Positions 16,648 to 23,798 are shown, numbered from the stretch's first letter. The stretch: 26,337 nucleotides of DNA from Anaerolineales bacterium UBA6663 (GCA_002455335.1 DKKP01000417.1:1-26337); one strand, 5' to 3'. Notes: generated from the letters alone by a model not told the origin. Made by a program: numbers and translations.

Positions 16648-17616
16648 ATGACCCATCTGATCCCCACTGCGGCCGGCACCGACGTTGAGTCATTGGGAGC
16701 CGTCGCTCGAGAATATGCAAGCCATAGCAAGGCCCCATCGACTCTGCGCAACTACCGCGCCGGCTGGGCCGAGTTCGCCAGCTGGTGCCAGGCCCAGGGG
16801 CGGGAGAGTCTTCCAGCCAGCCCGGCGACTGTGGCTGACTACATTGGTGCCTTGGCCGCCAACGGCGCCAAGGCGTCAACGATCAACCTAAAGCGCTGCG
16901 CCATTGGGTTCGCCCACCGGGCGGCCAACCTGGCGGATCCCACAGCGGCGGAGGTCGTGCGGGCGGTGCTTTCGGGCATCACCCGCAAGATCGGTTCAGC
17001 GCCCGATCGCAAAGCGCCGCTGACTCTTGAGGCGTTGCGGCCAGCGCTCGCGGCTCTACCTGACTCGATTGCCGGGGTCCGCGACCGCGCCATTCTTCTC
17101 CTAGGGTTTGCCTGTGCGTTGCGTCGCTCTGAGTTGGTGGCGCTAGATGCCAGTGATCTACTCCTGGCCAAGGCCGAATTGAGAGTCACTATTCGGCGCT
17201 CGAAGACAGATCAAACCGGCATAGGCACCGAAATTATTGTCCCGGCCGTTGGCGGTGAGCTCTGCCCCGTGCAGGCTGTCGGCGCCTGGCTCGAGGCAGC
17301 TGAGATCACCGGCGGACCGGTGTTCCGCCGAGTAGACCGGCACGGGCGCGTGGGCCAGCGTCGTTTGTCGGCTCAGAGTGTGGCGTTGATCGTCAAGGCT
17401 GCAGCTCGCCGGGCCGGCCTCGACTGGCGCCGACTCTCTGGGCACTCGATGCGGGCCGGTTTCGCAACCCAAGCAGCCCTGAATGGCGTCAACCCTATCG
17501 ACGCGATGGCGGTTACGCGACACAAGAGCCAGACGGTATTCTCTGCCTACATTCGCGCCGCCGGAGTACAGCAACGCCAAGCGATTGCAGCAGCGTTGAG
17601 GCGGTCGGACCGATAG
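16648..17616 (+). CDS. Second tyrosine recombinase
   Basis: 322-residue site-specific recombinase of a different branch from the attL-proximal integrase. Catalytic residues are R159 (CALRRSELVALD), K186 (RRSKTDQTG), H266-xx-R269 (LSGHSMRAGF), H292 (VTRHKS) and Y301 (SAYIRAA). The N-terminal domain (about 10-115) has the AREYASHSKAPSTLRNYRAGW pattern common in plasmid and transposon recombinases. A ribosome site AAAGAGGA lies 7 nt before the ATG. It is located between the PIN unit and the replication genes, not at an end, so it may resolve multimers of a circular form or be the relic integrase of an older insertion. I see no attachment site adjacent to it. Confidence 0.92.
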   Translation: MTHLIPTAAGTDVESLGAVAREYASHSKAPSTLRNYRAGWAEFASWCQAQGRESLPASPATVADYIGALAANGAKASTINLKRCAIGFAHRAANLADPTAAEVVRAVLSGITRKIGSAPDRKAPLTLEALRPALAALPDSIAGVRDRAILLLGFACALRRSELVALDASDLLLAKAELRVTIRRSKTDQTGIGTEIIVPAVGGELCPVQAVGAWLEAAEITGGPVFRRVDRHGRVGQRRLSAQSVALIVKAAARRAGLDWRRLSGHSMRAGFATQAALNGVNPIDAMAVTRHKSQTVFSAYIRAAGVQQRQAIAAALRRSDR

Positions 17617-17709
17617 TTCTTCCACTTCGACGGACCCGCCAGACGTGCAGAAATCGCTGGAAAACAAGCGGATTCCGCACACGCCCATCTCGTCGACATC
17701 GTCGCGACG

Positions 17710-17776
17710 TTGCCCCACCAGAACAGATGCGCTACTATGTATGCCACATGGATGATGCCTGTCATTGGCATCATCC
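17710..17776 (+). promoter_or_regulatory. Promoter with 10-bp palindrome ahead of the replication operon
   Basis: TTGCCC (17710-17715), a 17-nt spacer and TACTAT (17733-17738) form a plausible sigma-70-type promoter. A perfect inverted repeat, GGATGATGCC with GGCATCATCC (17750-17759, 17767-17776), lies just after the expected start point. It is a candidate operator for the ribbon-helix-helix-like protein encoded next. Confidence 0.5.
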
Positions 17777-17855
17777 GTAGTCAGAAACACTGCGACTTAA
17801 TCGCGCATTCGGCTTCCTGGGAGGGCCAGCCACATGGACAACTTGAGGATTCGAC

Positions 17856-18149
17856 ATGTCACACCCCACTTCGTTCCGCTTTCGACCGCAAACGCTCGAT
17901 CTTCTTGATCGACTCGCAGCTAAGCTGCAGCGGTCCCGGACCGCAACCCTCACGTTCCTAATCGAGCGCGGCGCGGATGCCCTGCTCGAAGATCCCTCCG
18001 ACACCCCGCGGGCATTCACGGCAACCGAATATCGGCCAGGAGGCGCGGATCCCCGAATCCCGGATGAGTTGGTTCGCCGGTTGGTCGAAATCGTCCTCGA
18101 GGCGGGCGACGTTTCCGAGAAAGCCAAGCGCTCTCGGGGTGCGCGGTGA
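17856..18149 (+). CDS. Ribbon-helix-helix (CopG-like) DNA-binding protein
   Basis: 97-residue protein. The first ~45 residues fit the RHH pattern: a short strand TSFRFRPQTLDLL, helix DRLAAKLQRS, turn, then helix RTATLTFLIERGADALLED. The C-terminal half is charged and of no known type. It sits directly upstream of the primase-helicase gene, overlapping it by four bases (GTGA), just as CopG-type proteins precede replication genes on small plasmids, where they limit copy number. Binding to the palindrome at 17750-17776 is likely but inferred. GAGG sits about 9 nt before the ATG. Confidence 0.75.
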   Translation: MSHPTSFRFRPQTLDLLDRLAAKLQRSRTATLTFLIERGADALLEDPSDTPRAFTATEYRPGGADPRIPDELVRRLVEIVLEAGDVSEKAKRSRGAR

Positions 18150-19720
18150 CCGCGCCTACGCTGGCGGCGGTTGAGCGCCGCCCCGTTCGCACCGGTGGCC
18201 GCCCTCTCGCCTCTTTCGGGGCCGTGGCCGAAGACTACGCGCGACGCGGGTGGCATGTCTTTCCTCTTCGCGGAAAAGGCCAGCAATTGATCCGGTCGTG
18301 GGCTAGGGAAGCCACCACCGACGTTGAACAGATCCGCGAGTGGGACCGGCGCTGGCCGGACGCTAACATCGGCATCGCTTGCGGACCATCGCGGCTGGTG
18401 GTGGTTGACCTCGACGGCGACGCGGGTAGCGAAACGTGGGAACGTTTGACGGTCACCCACGACATCGAGTCTTCGCCACTTGTGTCGATCACGGGCTCTG
18501 GTGGCAGGCACATCGTTTACCAGTTACCCGACGGTGTTCACCTGGGCAACACCCAGAAGCGCCTTGGACCGGGCATCGATACGCGCGGCGAAGGCGGCTA
18601 TTTCATCGTCCCCCCGTCGATACACCCAAATGGCAAAGACTACCGTTGGCTCGACCGGGCCGCCGAACCCCTGCCCTGCCCGTCGGCGTTGATCGAGCTG
18701 CTGGCTTGCGAGCCCGAACAGCCCGACCCGTGGGCCCCACAGGCGTTGTCGCTGGCGGCTATCCGCCAGCCGCGTCCACCGGTTGCGTGGGTGCTCGACG
18801 GCGTGCTTGCTCGTCGCTCGGTGAATCTGCTTTACGGGCCGCCGGGGGGGTTCAAGACGATGGTCGGCGCCGCGTTGGCGGCCTGTGTTGCCGGCGGACA
18901 GCGCTTTTTGGCTTCTTCTGATGGATCGGGCGGACTGGCCGTCGTACAGGGACCAGTCACCTGGCTCGACTTCGATTCTGGCGAGGATGTCACGGTCGAA
19001 CGCCTAGCCGCGTTTGCTGCTGCGCATGGCTTGCCAGAGGATGCGCCTATCACCGCGTATTGCTCACCCAACCCAGCCTTCGACGCTTCCGACCCACTCT
19101 CTGTGGCTGCGCTGATCGAGCGTTGTCAGGGGACTGCTCTGATCGTGATCGACACGCTGACCCATATCAAGGGCGGGATCGACTCAAATTCCGACGACAT
19201 GACCGCCGTCATGACCGGGCTCCGCGAGTTGGCAGAACGAACCGGCGCGGCCGTGCTCGTTCTGCACCACCAGCGTAAAGCTCAAGTCGGAGGTCACGCT
19301 CGAGAGGGAGATTCAATCCGGGGGTCATCGGCTATCGAAGCCGGGCTCGACACCGCGCTGATGGTGCAGCGCGACGGCCGGCGCGTCACGATCAGATCGA
19401 CCAAAAGTCGGCGCGGTGAGATCCCGACCCTTCATGCAGAGTTTACCTTCGAGCATGCAGCTGACGGCAAGGCGCTGGCCAGTGCTCGCTTTTGGCCTGT
19501 CGCTGGACCCTCTGAGCAGGCATTCGGCGCAATCGCCGATCGGGTAGTCGACGCCCTGCGCCAGAGGGGGGAGCTCTCCACTAACCAGCTTGAGGACTCG
19601 GTCGGCGGCAACAAAGGGCAGCTCAGCCAGGTGTTGGAGCAACTTGTGGCCCGTGGGTCGGTCGCTGTCAGGAAGGGGTCACGCAATGCCAAAGTCTATT
19701 CGATACCCACTGGTGACTGA
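18146..19720 (+). CDS. Primase-polymerase/RepA-like helicase fusion
   Basis: 524-residue replication initiator. Residues about 25-190 form a bifunctional primase/polymerase (archaeo-eukaryotic primase) domain: RGWHVFPL, catalytic DLDGD (88-92), GSGGRHIVY (H122) and GEGGYFIVPPSIHPNG (148-163). Residues about 205-450 are a RecA/RepA-type (AAA_25) helicase with Walker A GPPGGFKT (231-238), Walker B ALIVIDTL (331-338), LVLHHQRK (371-378) and RGSSAIEAG (392-400). Residues 455-524 look like a winged helix. It would open the origin, unwind and prime DNA. It starts with GTG overlapping the RHH gene, so the two are coupled. The usual primase C-terminal domain is missing here but is encoded 120 bp downstream. 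Both catalytic sites are intact. Confidence 0.92.
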   Translation: MTAPTLAAVERRPVRTGGRPLASFGAVAEDYARRGWHVFPLRGKGQQLIRSWAREATTDVEQIREWDRRWPDANIGIACGPSRLVVVDLDGDAGSETWERLTVTHDIESSPLVSITGSGGRHIVYQLPDGVHLGNTQKRLGPGIDTRGEGGYFIVPPSIHPNGKDYRWLDRAAEPLPCPSALIELLACEPEQPDPWAPQALSLAAIRQPRPPVAWVLDGVLARRSVNLLYGPPGGFKTMVGAALAACVAGGQRFLASSDGSGGLAVVQGPVTWLDFDSGEDVTVERLAAFAAAHGLPEDAPITAYCSPNPAFDASDPLSVAALIERCQGTALIVIDTLTHIKGGIDSNSDDMTAVMTGLRELAERTGAAVLVLHHQRKAQVGGHAREGDSIRGSSAIEAGLDTALMVQRDGRRVTIRSTKSRRGEIPTLHAEFTFEHAADGKALASARFWPVAGPSEQAFGAIADRVVDALRQRGELSTNQLEDSVGGNKGQLSQVLEQLVARGSVAVRKGSRNAKVYSIPTGD

Positions 19721-19828
19721 CTTCCCCCAACCTCCCCCGTCTTCCCCCAGGGGGAGGTTACGACTTCCCCCACCCCCTATAGGGGGGGAAGTCGTTGGGG
19801 GAAGTGGGTGGATTCGGAACAGGGGAAG
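19721..19828. repeat. Nested palindromes of CTTCCCCC tracts, candidate replication origin
   Basis: Directly after the helicase stop the octamer CTTCCCCC occurs at 19721, 19741 and 19764, and inverted as GGGGGAAG at 19784, 19797 and (shorter) 19822. Three perfect inverted repeats nest: 11 bp outer (19721-19731 with 19794-19804), 10 bp (19729-19738 with 19750-19759) and 12 bp (19760-19771 with 19784-19795). Either strand could fold into a cloverleaf-like structure with two arms. The G runs could also form quadruplexes. Its position beside a PrimPol-helicase suggests an iteron or single-strand initiation origin; an RNA regulatory role is the alternative. Confidence 0.7.
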
Positions 19829-19843
19829 TGAAAAGCAAAGGCC

Positions 19844-20449
19844 ATGACCAACCTACCCCACTGTCTGGCTTACTTGGCCAAACTCCCGCCGGCCGTCTCT
19901 GGCTCAGGTGGACACAATGCCACCCTCCGCGCCGCCTGTGAGTGCGTTCGATTCGGCCTCACCGACTCCGAGGCCATGCAAGCCCTGGCCGAATACAACC
20001 GGCGGTGCTCTCCGCAGTGGTCCGAACGTGAACTGGCTCACAAGCTGGCCGATGCCCGCAAGCTGGCTGGCGGCCAGACCAGCCAGCGTGCCCGAAGTGT
20101 CGCCCGCAAGCGGAGAGAGTCGGCGCGCACCTTCGATCGTGCCGCCCTCGATCGAGCCTTGGCCCAGAGACGCGCCAGGAGGGCCGTGGAGACTCGTTAC
20201 GACTCCTCCCCGACTCTGGACACCCCTGGGGATGCGACAGCGTTTGTGGCACGCTCCACGCCTCCTGTGGCACGTGCCACGGATCCTGCCAGCGCCATGC
20301 GAGCTGCTTTCGCTCTCATTGAAGCATTCCCCGGCTATCTTCCTGGCGTGCCGATTGCGCGTCAGTCGATTGAAGTTGAGGAACGGTACTGGGCCGAGGT
20401 GTGGCAAAGGATGGGAGTACCCGACCCCGCCATCTTGAGGTTGAACTAG
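19844..20449 (+). CDS. Primase C-terminal (PriCT)-type domain protein
   Basis: 201-residue protein. Residues 8-75 match the pattern of the primase C-terminal domain that normally follows PrimPol domains: LAKLPPAVSGSGGHNATLRAA, FGLTDSEAMQALAEYNRRC, and PQWSERELAHKLADARK. The middle (about 80-130) is Arg-rich and probably DNA-binding or disordered; the last 50 residues are helical, with no known match. It is separated from the PrimPol-helicase gene by the nested-palindrome region, so the replication protein appears split into two genes around a candidate origin. Probably an accessory subunit of primer synthesis (inference). Confidence 0.75.
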   Translation: MTNLPHCLAYLAKLPPAVSGSGGHNATLRAACECVRFGLTDSEAMQALAEYNRRCSPQWSERELAHKLADARKLAGGQTSQRARSVARKRRESARTFDRAALDRALAQRRARRAVETRYDSSPTLDTPGDATAFVARSTPPVARATDPASAMRAAFALIEAFPGYLPGVPIARQSIEVEERYWAEVWQRMGVPDPAILRLN

Positions 20450-20451
20450 CC

Positions 20452-20754
20452 GTGCCAAACCTAACGATCAGATTGCGCTCATTGGCCGACCGTATGCCGG
20501 ACAGGGAGGTGAGCGCCAAACAGCGCGGGATCGTGGCAGGGCTGCTCGAGATGCAATACCCGGACTATCCCGAATTGCGGCGCAAGTACTTTCTGCTGAA
20601 AGCGTTCGGAGTCGACAGCGTGCACAAGTTGCATCCCCGGCAAGTTCGGGCGTTGCTGGACTGGCTGGGACCGGTGCGCGACTCTGATGGTCGACTGTGG
20701 CCGTGCGCTGCCGCGGCCAGCGACGTTCGAGCGTTCGAAGAAGCCTATCAATAG
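20452..20754 (+). CDS. Hypothetical protein
   Basis: 100-residue protein of unknown function starting at a GTG two nt after the previous stop; a longer frame from 20401 would overlap the previous gene by 49 bp. It is rich in Arg and Leu, with helical segments KQRGIVAGLLEMQYPDYPELRRKYF and HKLHPRQVRALLDWLGPV that resemble small replication or DNA-binding accessory proteins of mobile elements. I recognise no motif. It appears co-transcribed with the preceding primase-associated gene. Confidence 0.6.
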   Translation: MPNLTIRLRSLADRMPDREVSAKQRGIVAGLLEMQYPDYPELRRKYFLLKAFGVDSVHKLHPRQVRALLDWLGPVRDSDGRLWPCAAAASDVRAFEEAYQ

Positions 20755-20793
20755 GGCGCCGTATCAGGCGCTCACTCACAAGGAGCAAACATC

Positions 20794-21243
20794 ATGAGCA
20801 CAGACAAGTACACGTACATCAACGGCGAGCGGATCCGGCAACTGACAGACAAAGAACTCCTCGAGGAGAACACCAGGCTGAGTCGGCCCGTGTCGGATGG
20901 GCTGCGCGAAAAGGTCGAGGCCCAAGAAAAGCTCGAGCGCGACCTTGCCAAGCTCCGCGCCGATGCCGAAAAGTATGCGGCCGACCGTCAGGCCACCCAG
21001 GACAAGCGCCGCGCAGAGCAGGAAGCCGCTGAGCATGAGACCCGTCGTGAGGCCATGCGCCTGCGTCTCGAGCCCTATCGCCTGGCCGAGCGGCAGGCCT
21101 GGGTCGATGCGGGTGGCAGCGGACTCGACTTCGACGCGAAGGTTTGGCCTGACCGTGCCACCTCTCACGCGCTGCGCATCGCGGCCGAGGATGAGGCCGT
21201 GACCCAAGCGGCCATCTCTCGGGCCTATCGGGCCAAGTTCTAG
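20794..21243 (+). CDS. Coiled-coil hypothetical protein
   Basis: 149-residue protein with a good ribosome site (AAGGAG, 20780-20785). Residues about 20-95 are a charged heptad-rich helix (EKVEAQEKLERDLAKLRADA through EQEAAEHETRREAM), so it probably forms a coiled coil. The C-terminus has a compact segment VDAGGSGLDFDAKVWPDRAT. No family recognised; similar small coiled-coil proteins occur in phage and plasmid accessory regions. Confidence 0.65.
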   Translation: MSTDKYTYINGERIRQLTDKELLEENTRLSRPVSDGLREKVEAQEKLERDLAKLRADAEKYAADRQATQDKRRAEQEAAEHETRREAMRLRLEPYRLAERQAWVDAGGSGLDFDAKVWPDRATSHALRIAAEDEAVTQAAISRAYRAKF

Positions 21244-21254
21244 GATGACCGCGA

Positions 21255-21638
21255 ATGACCGCAAATGACCGCTCCGGGAAATTGACCAGGCGCCAACGTA
21301 ACGCCATCGGGGCCTTGCTCACCTCGCGCACTGTCCAAGAGGCGGCAAAGGCCGCGGGGGCGGGCGAAAAGACCATCCGGCGCTGGTTGGATGACCGAAA
21401 CTTCGTGGCGGCGATCGAGGCGGCTCGAGCTGAGGCGTTGAAGGTTGTGCTTCAGCGCCTCAGCTCTCTTGCCGTGACGGCCGTTGAAACGCTCGAAGCC
21501 GTCATGCTGTCCAGTGCTGCCCCCCATTCAGCCAAGGTCAGGGCGGCGAATGCCACACTGACCAATTTGCTGAAGGTCCGCGAGATCACCGCCATTGAGG
21601 AACGCATCACGCGCCTCGAAGAGAGATTGAACCGATGA
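21255..21638 (+). CDS. HTH protein resembling phage terminase small subunits
   Basis: 127-residue protein. A helix-turn-helix occupies about residues 10-48 (LTRRQRNAIGALLTSRTVQEAAKAAGAGEKTIRRWL), followed by helical oligomerisation segments ending in EERITRLEERLNR. This architecture is shared by phBC6A51-type HTH proteins and phage small terminase subunits that recognise packaging sites. No large terminase is present. Three ATGACCGC repeats spaced 10 bp (ATGs at 21245, 21255, 21265) fall in three frames; only 21255 opens a long frame, so the other two encode 7- and 6-codon peptides. It overlaps the next gene by four bases. The packaging role is inference. Confidence 0.7.
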   Translation: MTANDRSGKLTRRQRNAIGALLTSRTVQEAAKAAGAGEKTIRRWLDDRNFVAAIEAARAEALKVVLQRLSSLAVTAVETLEAVMLSSAAPHSAKVRAANATLTNLLKVREITAIEERITRLEERLNR

Positions 21639-22024
21639 CCACCAAACTGCGCCTAACGAAACTCGAGGGGTTGGCCGGCTTGGAGCGGGTGAAGCCGCGC
21701 GGCAGGGTGGCACGGGCAGCACTGAAACAGAAGTTAGAACGAGGCACTCACCAAAACCCCCTCGCGCGTCTCAGCGACTCGGAGGTGCTCGAGCGCGCGG
21801 CACAGGCACGTCAGCGCGCCGTGAAATCTGGGCGTGCCGACCTGATAGCCCGCTATGACCGGCTGCTGGCCGGCTGGGGCGTGCACAGCCCCGATGGTGT
21901 CATCCGAGTGCGCGACGAAATGAGAGCGCTCGAGGGAGAGTCGGCAGACCGGACCTCGCAGCGCATCGCACGACTCCGCCGGAGATCGGCGGAGCGCGGA
22001 AAGACCCACCCCAACGCGCCCTAG
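21635..22024 (+). CDS. Hypothetical basic protein
   Basis: 129-residue Arg-rich protein that starts four bases before the previous stop (ATGA overlap), so the pair is translationally coupled. It contains helices LARLSDSEVLERAAQARQ and RADLIARYDRLLAGWG and a basic C-terminal tail (RRRSAERGKTHPNAP). No family recognised. Its coupling to the HTH protein suggests they work together. Confidence 0.6.
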   Translation: MTTKLRLTKLEGLAGLERVKPRGRVARAALKQKLERGTHQNPLARLSDSEVLERAAQARQRAVKSGRADLIARYDRLLAGWGVHSPDGVIRVRDEMRALEGESADRTSQRIARLRRRSAERGKTHPNAP

Positions 22025-22126
22025 AATGCGGCGCCGTGAGTCGAGGCGGGCTGCTGAGAGGCCTTCCGAGCCCGCGCCGACCTTCGGGTGGGTGAGACGC
22101 ACACCGGCCCTTGTAGGGCCCTCCAG

Positions 22127-22178
22127 GGCCATCCGATATGTGCAGAATGACATAGTTAGCTGCCTATATCGGATGGCC
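22127..22178. repeat. 13-bp inverted repeat with 26-nt spacer
   Basis: GGCCATCCGATAT (22127-22139) is the perfect complement of 22166-22178. Both arms extend into GC-rich sequence, while the spacer is AT-rich. It lies in the non-coding stretch after the basic-protein gene, upstream of the predicted small RNA. Recombinase- or regulator-binding site is possible; function unknown. Confidence 0.55.
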
Positions 22179-22204
22179 TCAACGCATCGTCTGAGAAACC
22201 ATTG

Positions 22205-22233
22205 TTGACAAACGGAGGGTTACGACTCATACT
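22205..22233 (+). promoter_or_regulatory. Promoter of the predicted small RNA
   Basis: TTGACA (22205-22210), exactly 17 nt, then CATACT (22228-22233). It is one of the best promoter matches in the window, directed at a region with hairpins but no open reading frame. Transcription would begin near 22240. Confidence 0.65.
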
Positions 22234-22239
22234 AGCGAC

Positions 22240-22376
22240 AATCGAACAAAAAACGGGTCAACAAGGTGCTAGTAACACCTCGTTGACCCTGACCGAAACC
22301 ACCGCGTGAACGGTGGCACGGCTGACCTCGATTCTATCAGGGCGGCTCTGCTACACATAGGCGGGCCGCCCTTTTT
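22240..22376 (+). ncRNA. Candidate structured small RNA
   Basis: Predicted ~137-nt transcript bounded by the promoter at 22205-22233 and the terminator at 22339-22376. Its fold would have three parts: a 14-bp hairpin (22255-22268 with 22276-22289, one mismatch), a small perfect CCACCG/CGGTGG hairpin (about 22300-22317), and the terminator stem. There is no credible reading frame with a ribosome site inside it. I do not recognise an Rfam family. Possible roles are copy-number antisense RNA, a regulator of a helper phage or a leader of the downstream genes. Confidence 0.6.
22339..22376 (+). terminator. Intrinsic terminator of the small RNA
   Basis: AGGGCGGC (22339-22346) pairs with GCCGCCCT (22365-22372) and is followed by a T run through 22376. 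The 18-nt loop is long, but the stem and U tract are clear. Confidence 0.7.
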
Positions 22377-22554
22377 GTTTGGGCTCCCAGCACCAGCGGT
22401 GGTGCACATTCCCAACCTCAAAACGCCCACCGCCTACGGTGCAACTCCGGCCCGGCCACGAGAGGGCAGGCTGTGTGGCAACCTCATAACCGGCGCGCTA
22501 TTCGGCGCTGCCGGCATCCACAAATCGACCCAACAACTGAAAGGACTATCGAAC

Positions 22555-22722
22555 ATGACCAGCAATCAGCGGGCCGTGTTGCTCCAGCTGGCGGAGGAGT
22601 ACTTCGCTGACTGGCGGGCTGGCCTTGGCACCAATCCCGACGACTCTTTCCGTCGTTTCCTCGTCTGGCTGGATGACCAACTGGACAATCTGATCGTTCC
22701 TTGTCGAAAGGATCCAACGTGA
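22555..22722 (+). CDS. Small hypothetical protein
   Basis: 55-residue acidic protein beginning MTSNQRAVLLQLAEEYFADW and ending DDQLDNLIVPCRKDPT; no family recognised. The ATG has an AAAGGA about 11 nt upstream. An in-frame upstream start at 22306 would place the N-terminus inside the small-RNA terminator and is rejected. It overlaps the next gene by four bases (GTGA), indicating translational coupling with the membrane protein. Confidence 0.65.
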   Translation: MTSNQRAVLLQLAEEYFADWRAGLGTNPDDSFRRFLVWLDDQLDNLIVPCRKDPT

Positions 22723-23444
22723 ACACATCAACCAACATCAAGGGCGCCATGCAGGAACACGGCAGAAACGCATTGCGCGGCTTTGCAGTGACGCTTTCGC
22801 TGATCGTCTATGGCGCCGCACTGTTGTATGCCGGCGTGCGAAGCTATGACCTGTTTGCTCGCACCTTGCCACCTGACATGATCGGCCTCGCGCTGTTGGG
22901 CATAGTGGCGCTCGAGGTGACCGCGCTCGGCCTACCGCTGGCGATCCACTTCTGGACCTCTCCCGGCCAACAGCGCATGATCGCCTTCGGCTTCTACGGG
23001 CTTGACCTGGCGCTGATCATCGCCAACAGCATCCTCGACGCTGCTCAAAACGCTGGCTCGGTCCTGCCGGGCTTCATGCAGTGGTACGGTGTGTTTGCCG
23101 TGCCTGGCCTTCCGGTGTTCTGCATGATCGGTTGGGCCATGATCTGGATGACCGACCCGACCACCCGCGAGCACGACATGCGAGCGGCAGTGCGAGCAGC
23201 AACCCGAGAGGCGCTGTTTGGTCGGATTATCGAAGAAACGGCAGCGGCCGACATCACGGAAGAGGTACACGAGGCGGCCCGGAGCCAGGTACGTGAGATC
23301 GTGGGCGAAACGATCGCGAGAGCACCCCGTCAGCTGCAGAGCTCAACGGCATCCAGTCAGGCTCCAGCCCCCCATGGTTCGGTCCATGCCAATGGCACTC
23401 AGGCGCGTGTAAGAGTCGAGGCAGTAGAGGCCCCAAAAGGCTGA
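22719..23444 (+). CDS. Four-helix membrane protein with helical cytoplasmic tail
   Basis: 241-residue protein starting at a GTG that overlaps the previous stop, with AAAGGA 6 nt upstream. Four hydrophobic helices lie near residues 21-41, 52-74, 85-103 and 113-137, ending IGWAMIWMTDPTT. A charged helical region (about 145-200, EHDMRAAVRAATREALF) and a low-complexity Ser/Ala tail follow. No known family; the shape resembles membrane anchors or entry-exclusion-like proteins of mobile elements, but that is only a guess. Confidence 0.7.
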   Translation: MNTSTNIKGAMQEHGRNALRGFAVTLSLIVYGAALLYAGVRSYDLFARTLPPDMIGLALLGIVALEVTALGLPLAIHFWTSPGQQRMIAFGFYGLDLALIIANSILDAAQNAGSVLPGFMQWYGVFAVPGLPVFCMIGWAMIWMTDPTTREHDMRAAVRAATREALFGRIIEETAAADITEEVHEAARSQVREIVGETIARAPRQLQSSTASSQAPAPHGSVHANGTQARVRVEAVEAPKG

Positions 23445-23629
23445 ACGGCGGCTGGCGCGTCGAAGTCCTCGACAACGGGCGCCGGTGGGTGTGGCGCAAA
23501 GGCTCACACAACAGGCGCCGATCGCTGCCGGGCGGCGACTTCGCCAACCTCAGTCCAGAAAGGCAAACTGCCTATGAGCAGAACAGAGAAACGCTCAGAG
23601 AGCGGCGGAGCGAAGCTATCGCCCGCTGA
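23441..23629 (+). CDS. Small basic protein, apparent non-ATG start
   Basis: 62-codon frame that reads like real protein: LNGGWRVEVLDNGRRWVWRKG followed by GGDFANLSPERQTAYEQN and a charged helix. It has no ATG, GTG or TTG at its apparent beginning. The first plausible codon is a CTG (23441) that overlaps the stop of the membrane-protein gene, with AGAGG 10 nt upstream; a later GTG at 23489 would give a shorter protein. It overlaps the following gene by 56 bp. Start, and even expression, are uncertain; stop-start coupling from the membrane gene or a frameshift are alternatives. Confidence 0.4.
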   Translation: MNGGWRVEVLDNGRRWVWRKGSHNRRRSLPGGDFANLSPERQTAYEQNRETLRERRSEAIAR

Positions 23630-23798
23630 CGCGCTGGATGTCCTTGCCAGCGCACTCAACTACTGCAAGGATGCCGGCCTGCACTACTGGCTGGCGAACG
23701 GAACACAAGGCGAGGGGCTACTGATCCGGTTGCCCGGTGCACTCGTCAGCGAAGATGGCAGCCGACTCATGGAGGTGGAAGCCCCTGGGCAGGGGTAG
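23574..23798 (+). CDS. Small hypothetical protein, last gene of the element
   Basis: 74-residue protein beginning MSRTEKRSESGGAKLSPADA with a helix LDVLASALNYCKDAGLHYWLA and a C-terminal acidic segment. No family recognised. It lies partly within the preceding frame and ends about 20 bp before the right-end repeats, so it is the last intact gene before attR. Confidence 0.55.
   Translation: MSRTEKRSESGGAKLSPADALDVLASALNYCKDAGLHYWLANGTQGEGLLIRLPGALVSEDGSRLMEVEAPGQG

Noticed and set aside
19721..19828. Possible CRISPR or simple tandem repeat
   Set aside because: Repeats are 8 bp, in both orientations, with no regular spacer and no cas genes.
22306..22554. N-terminal extension of the 55-residue protein
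   Set aside because: Would start inside the predicted small RNA and translate through its terminator; the ATG at 22555 has a ribosome site.
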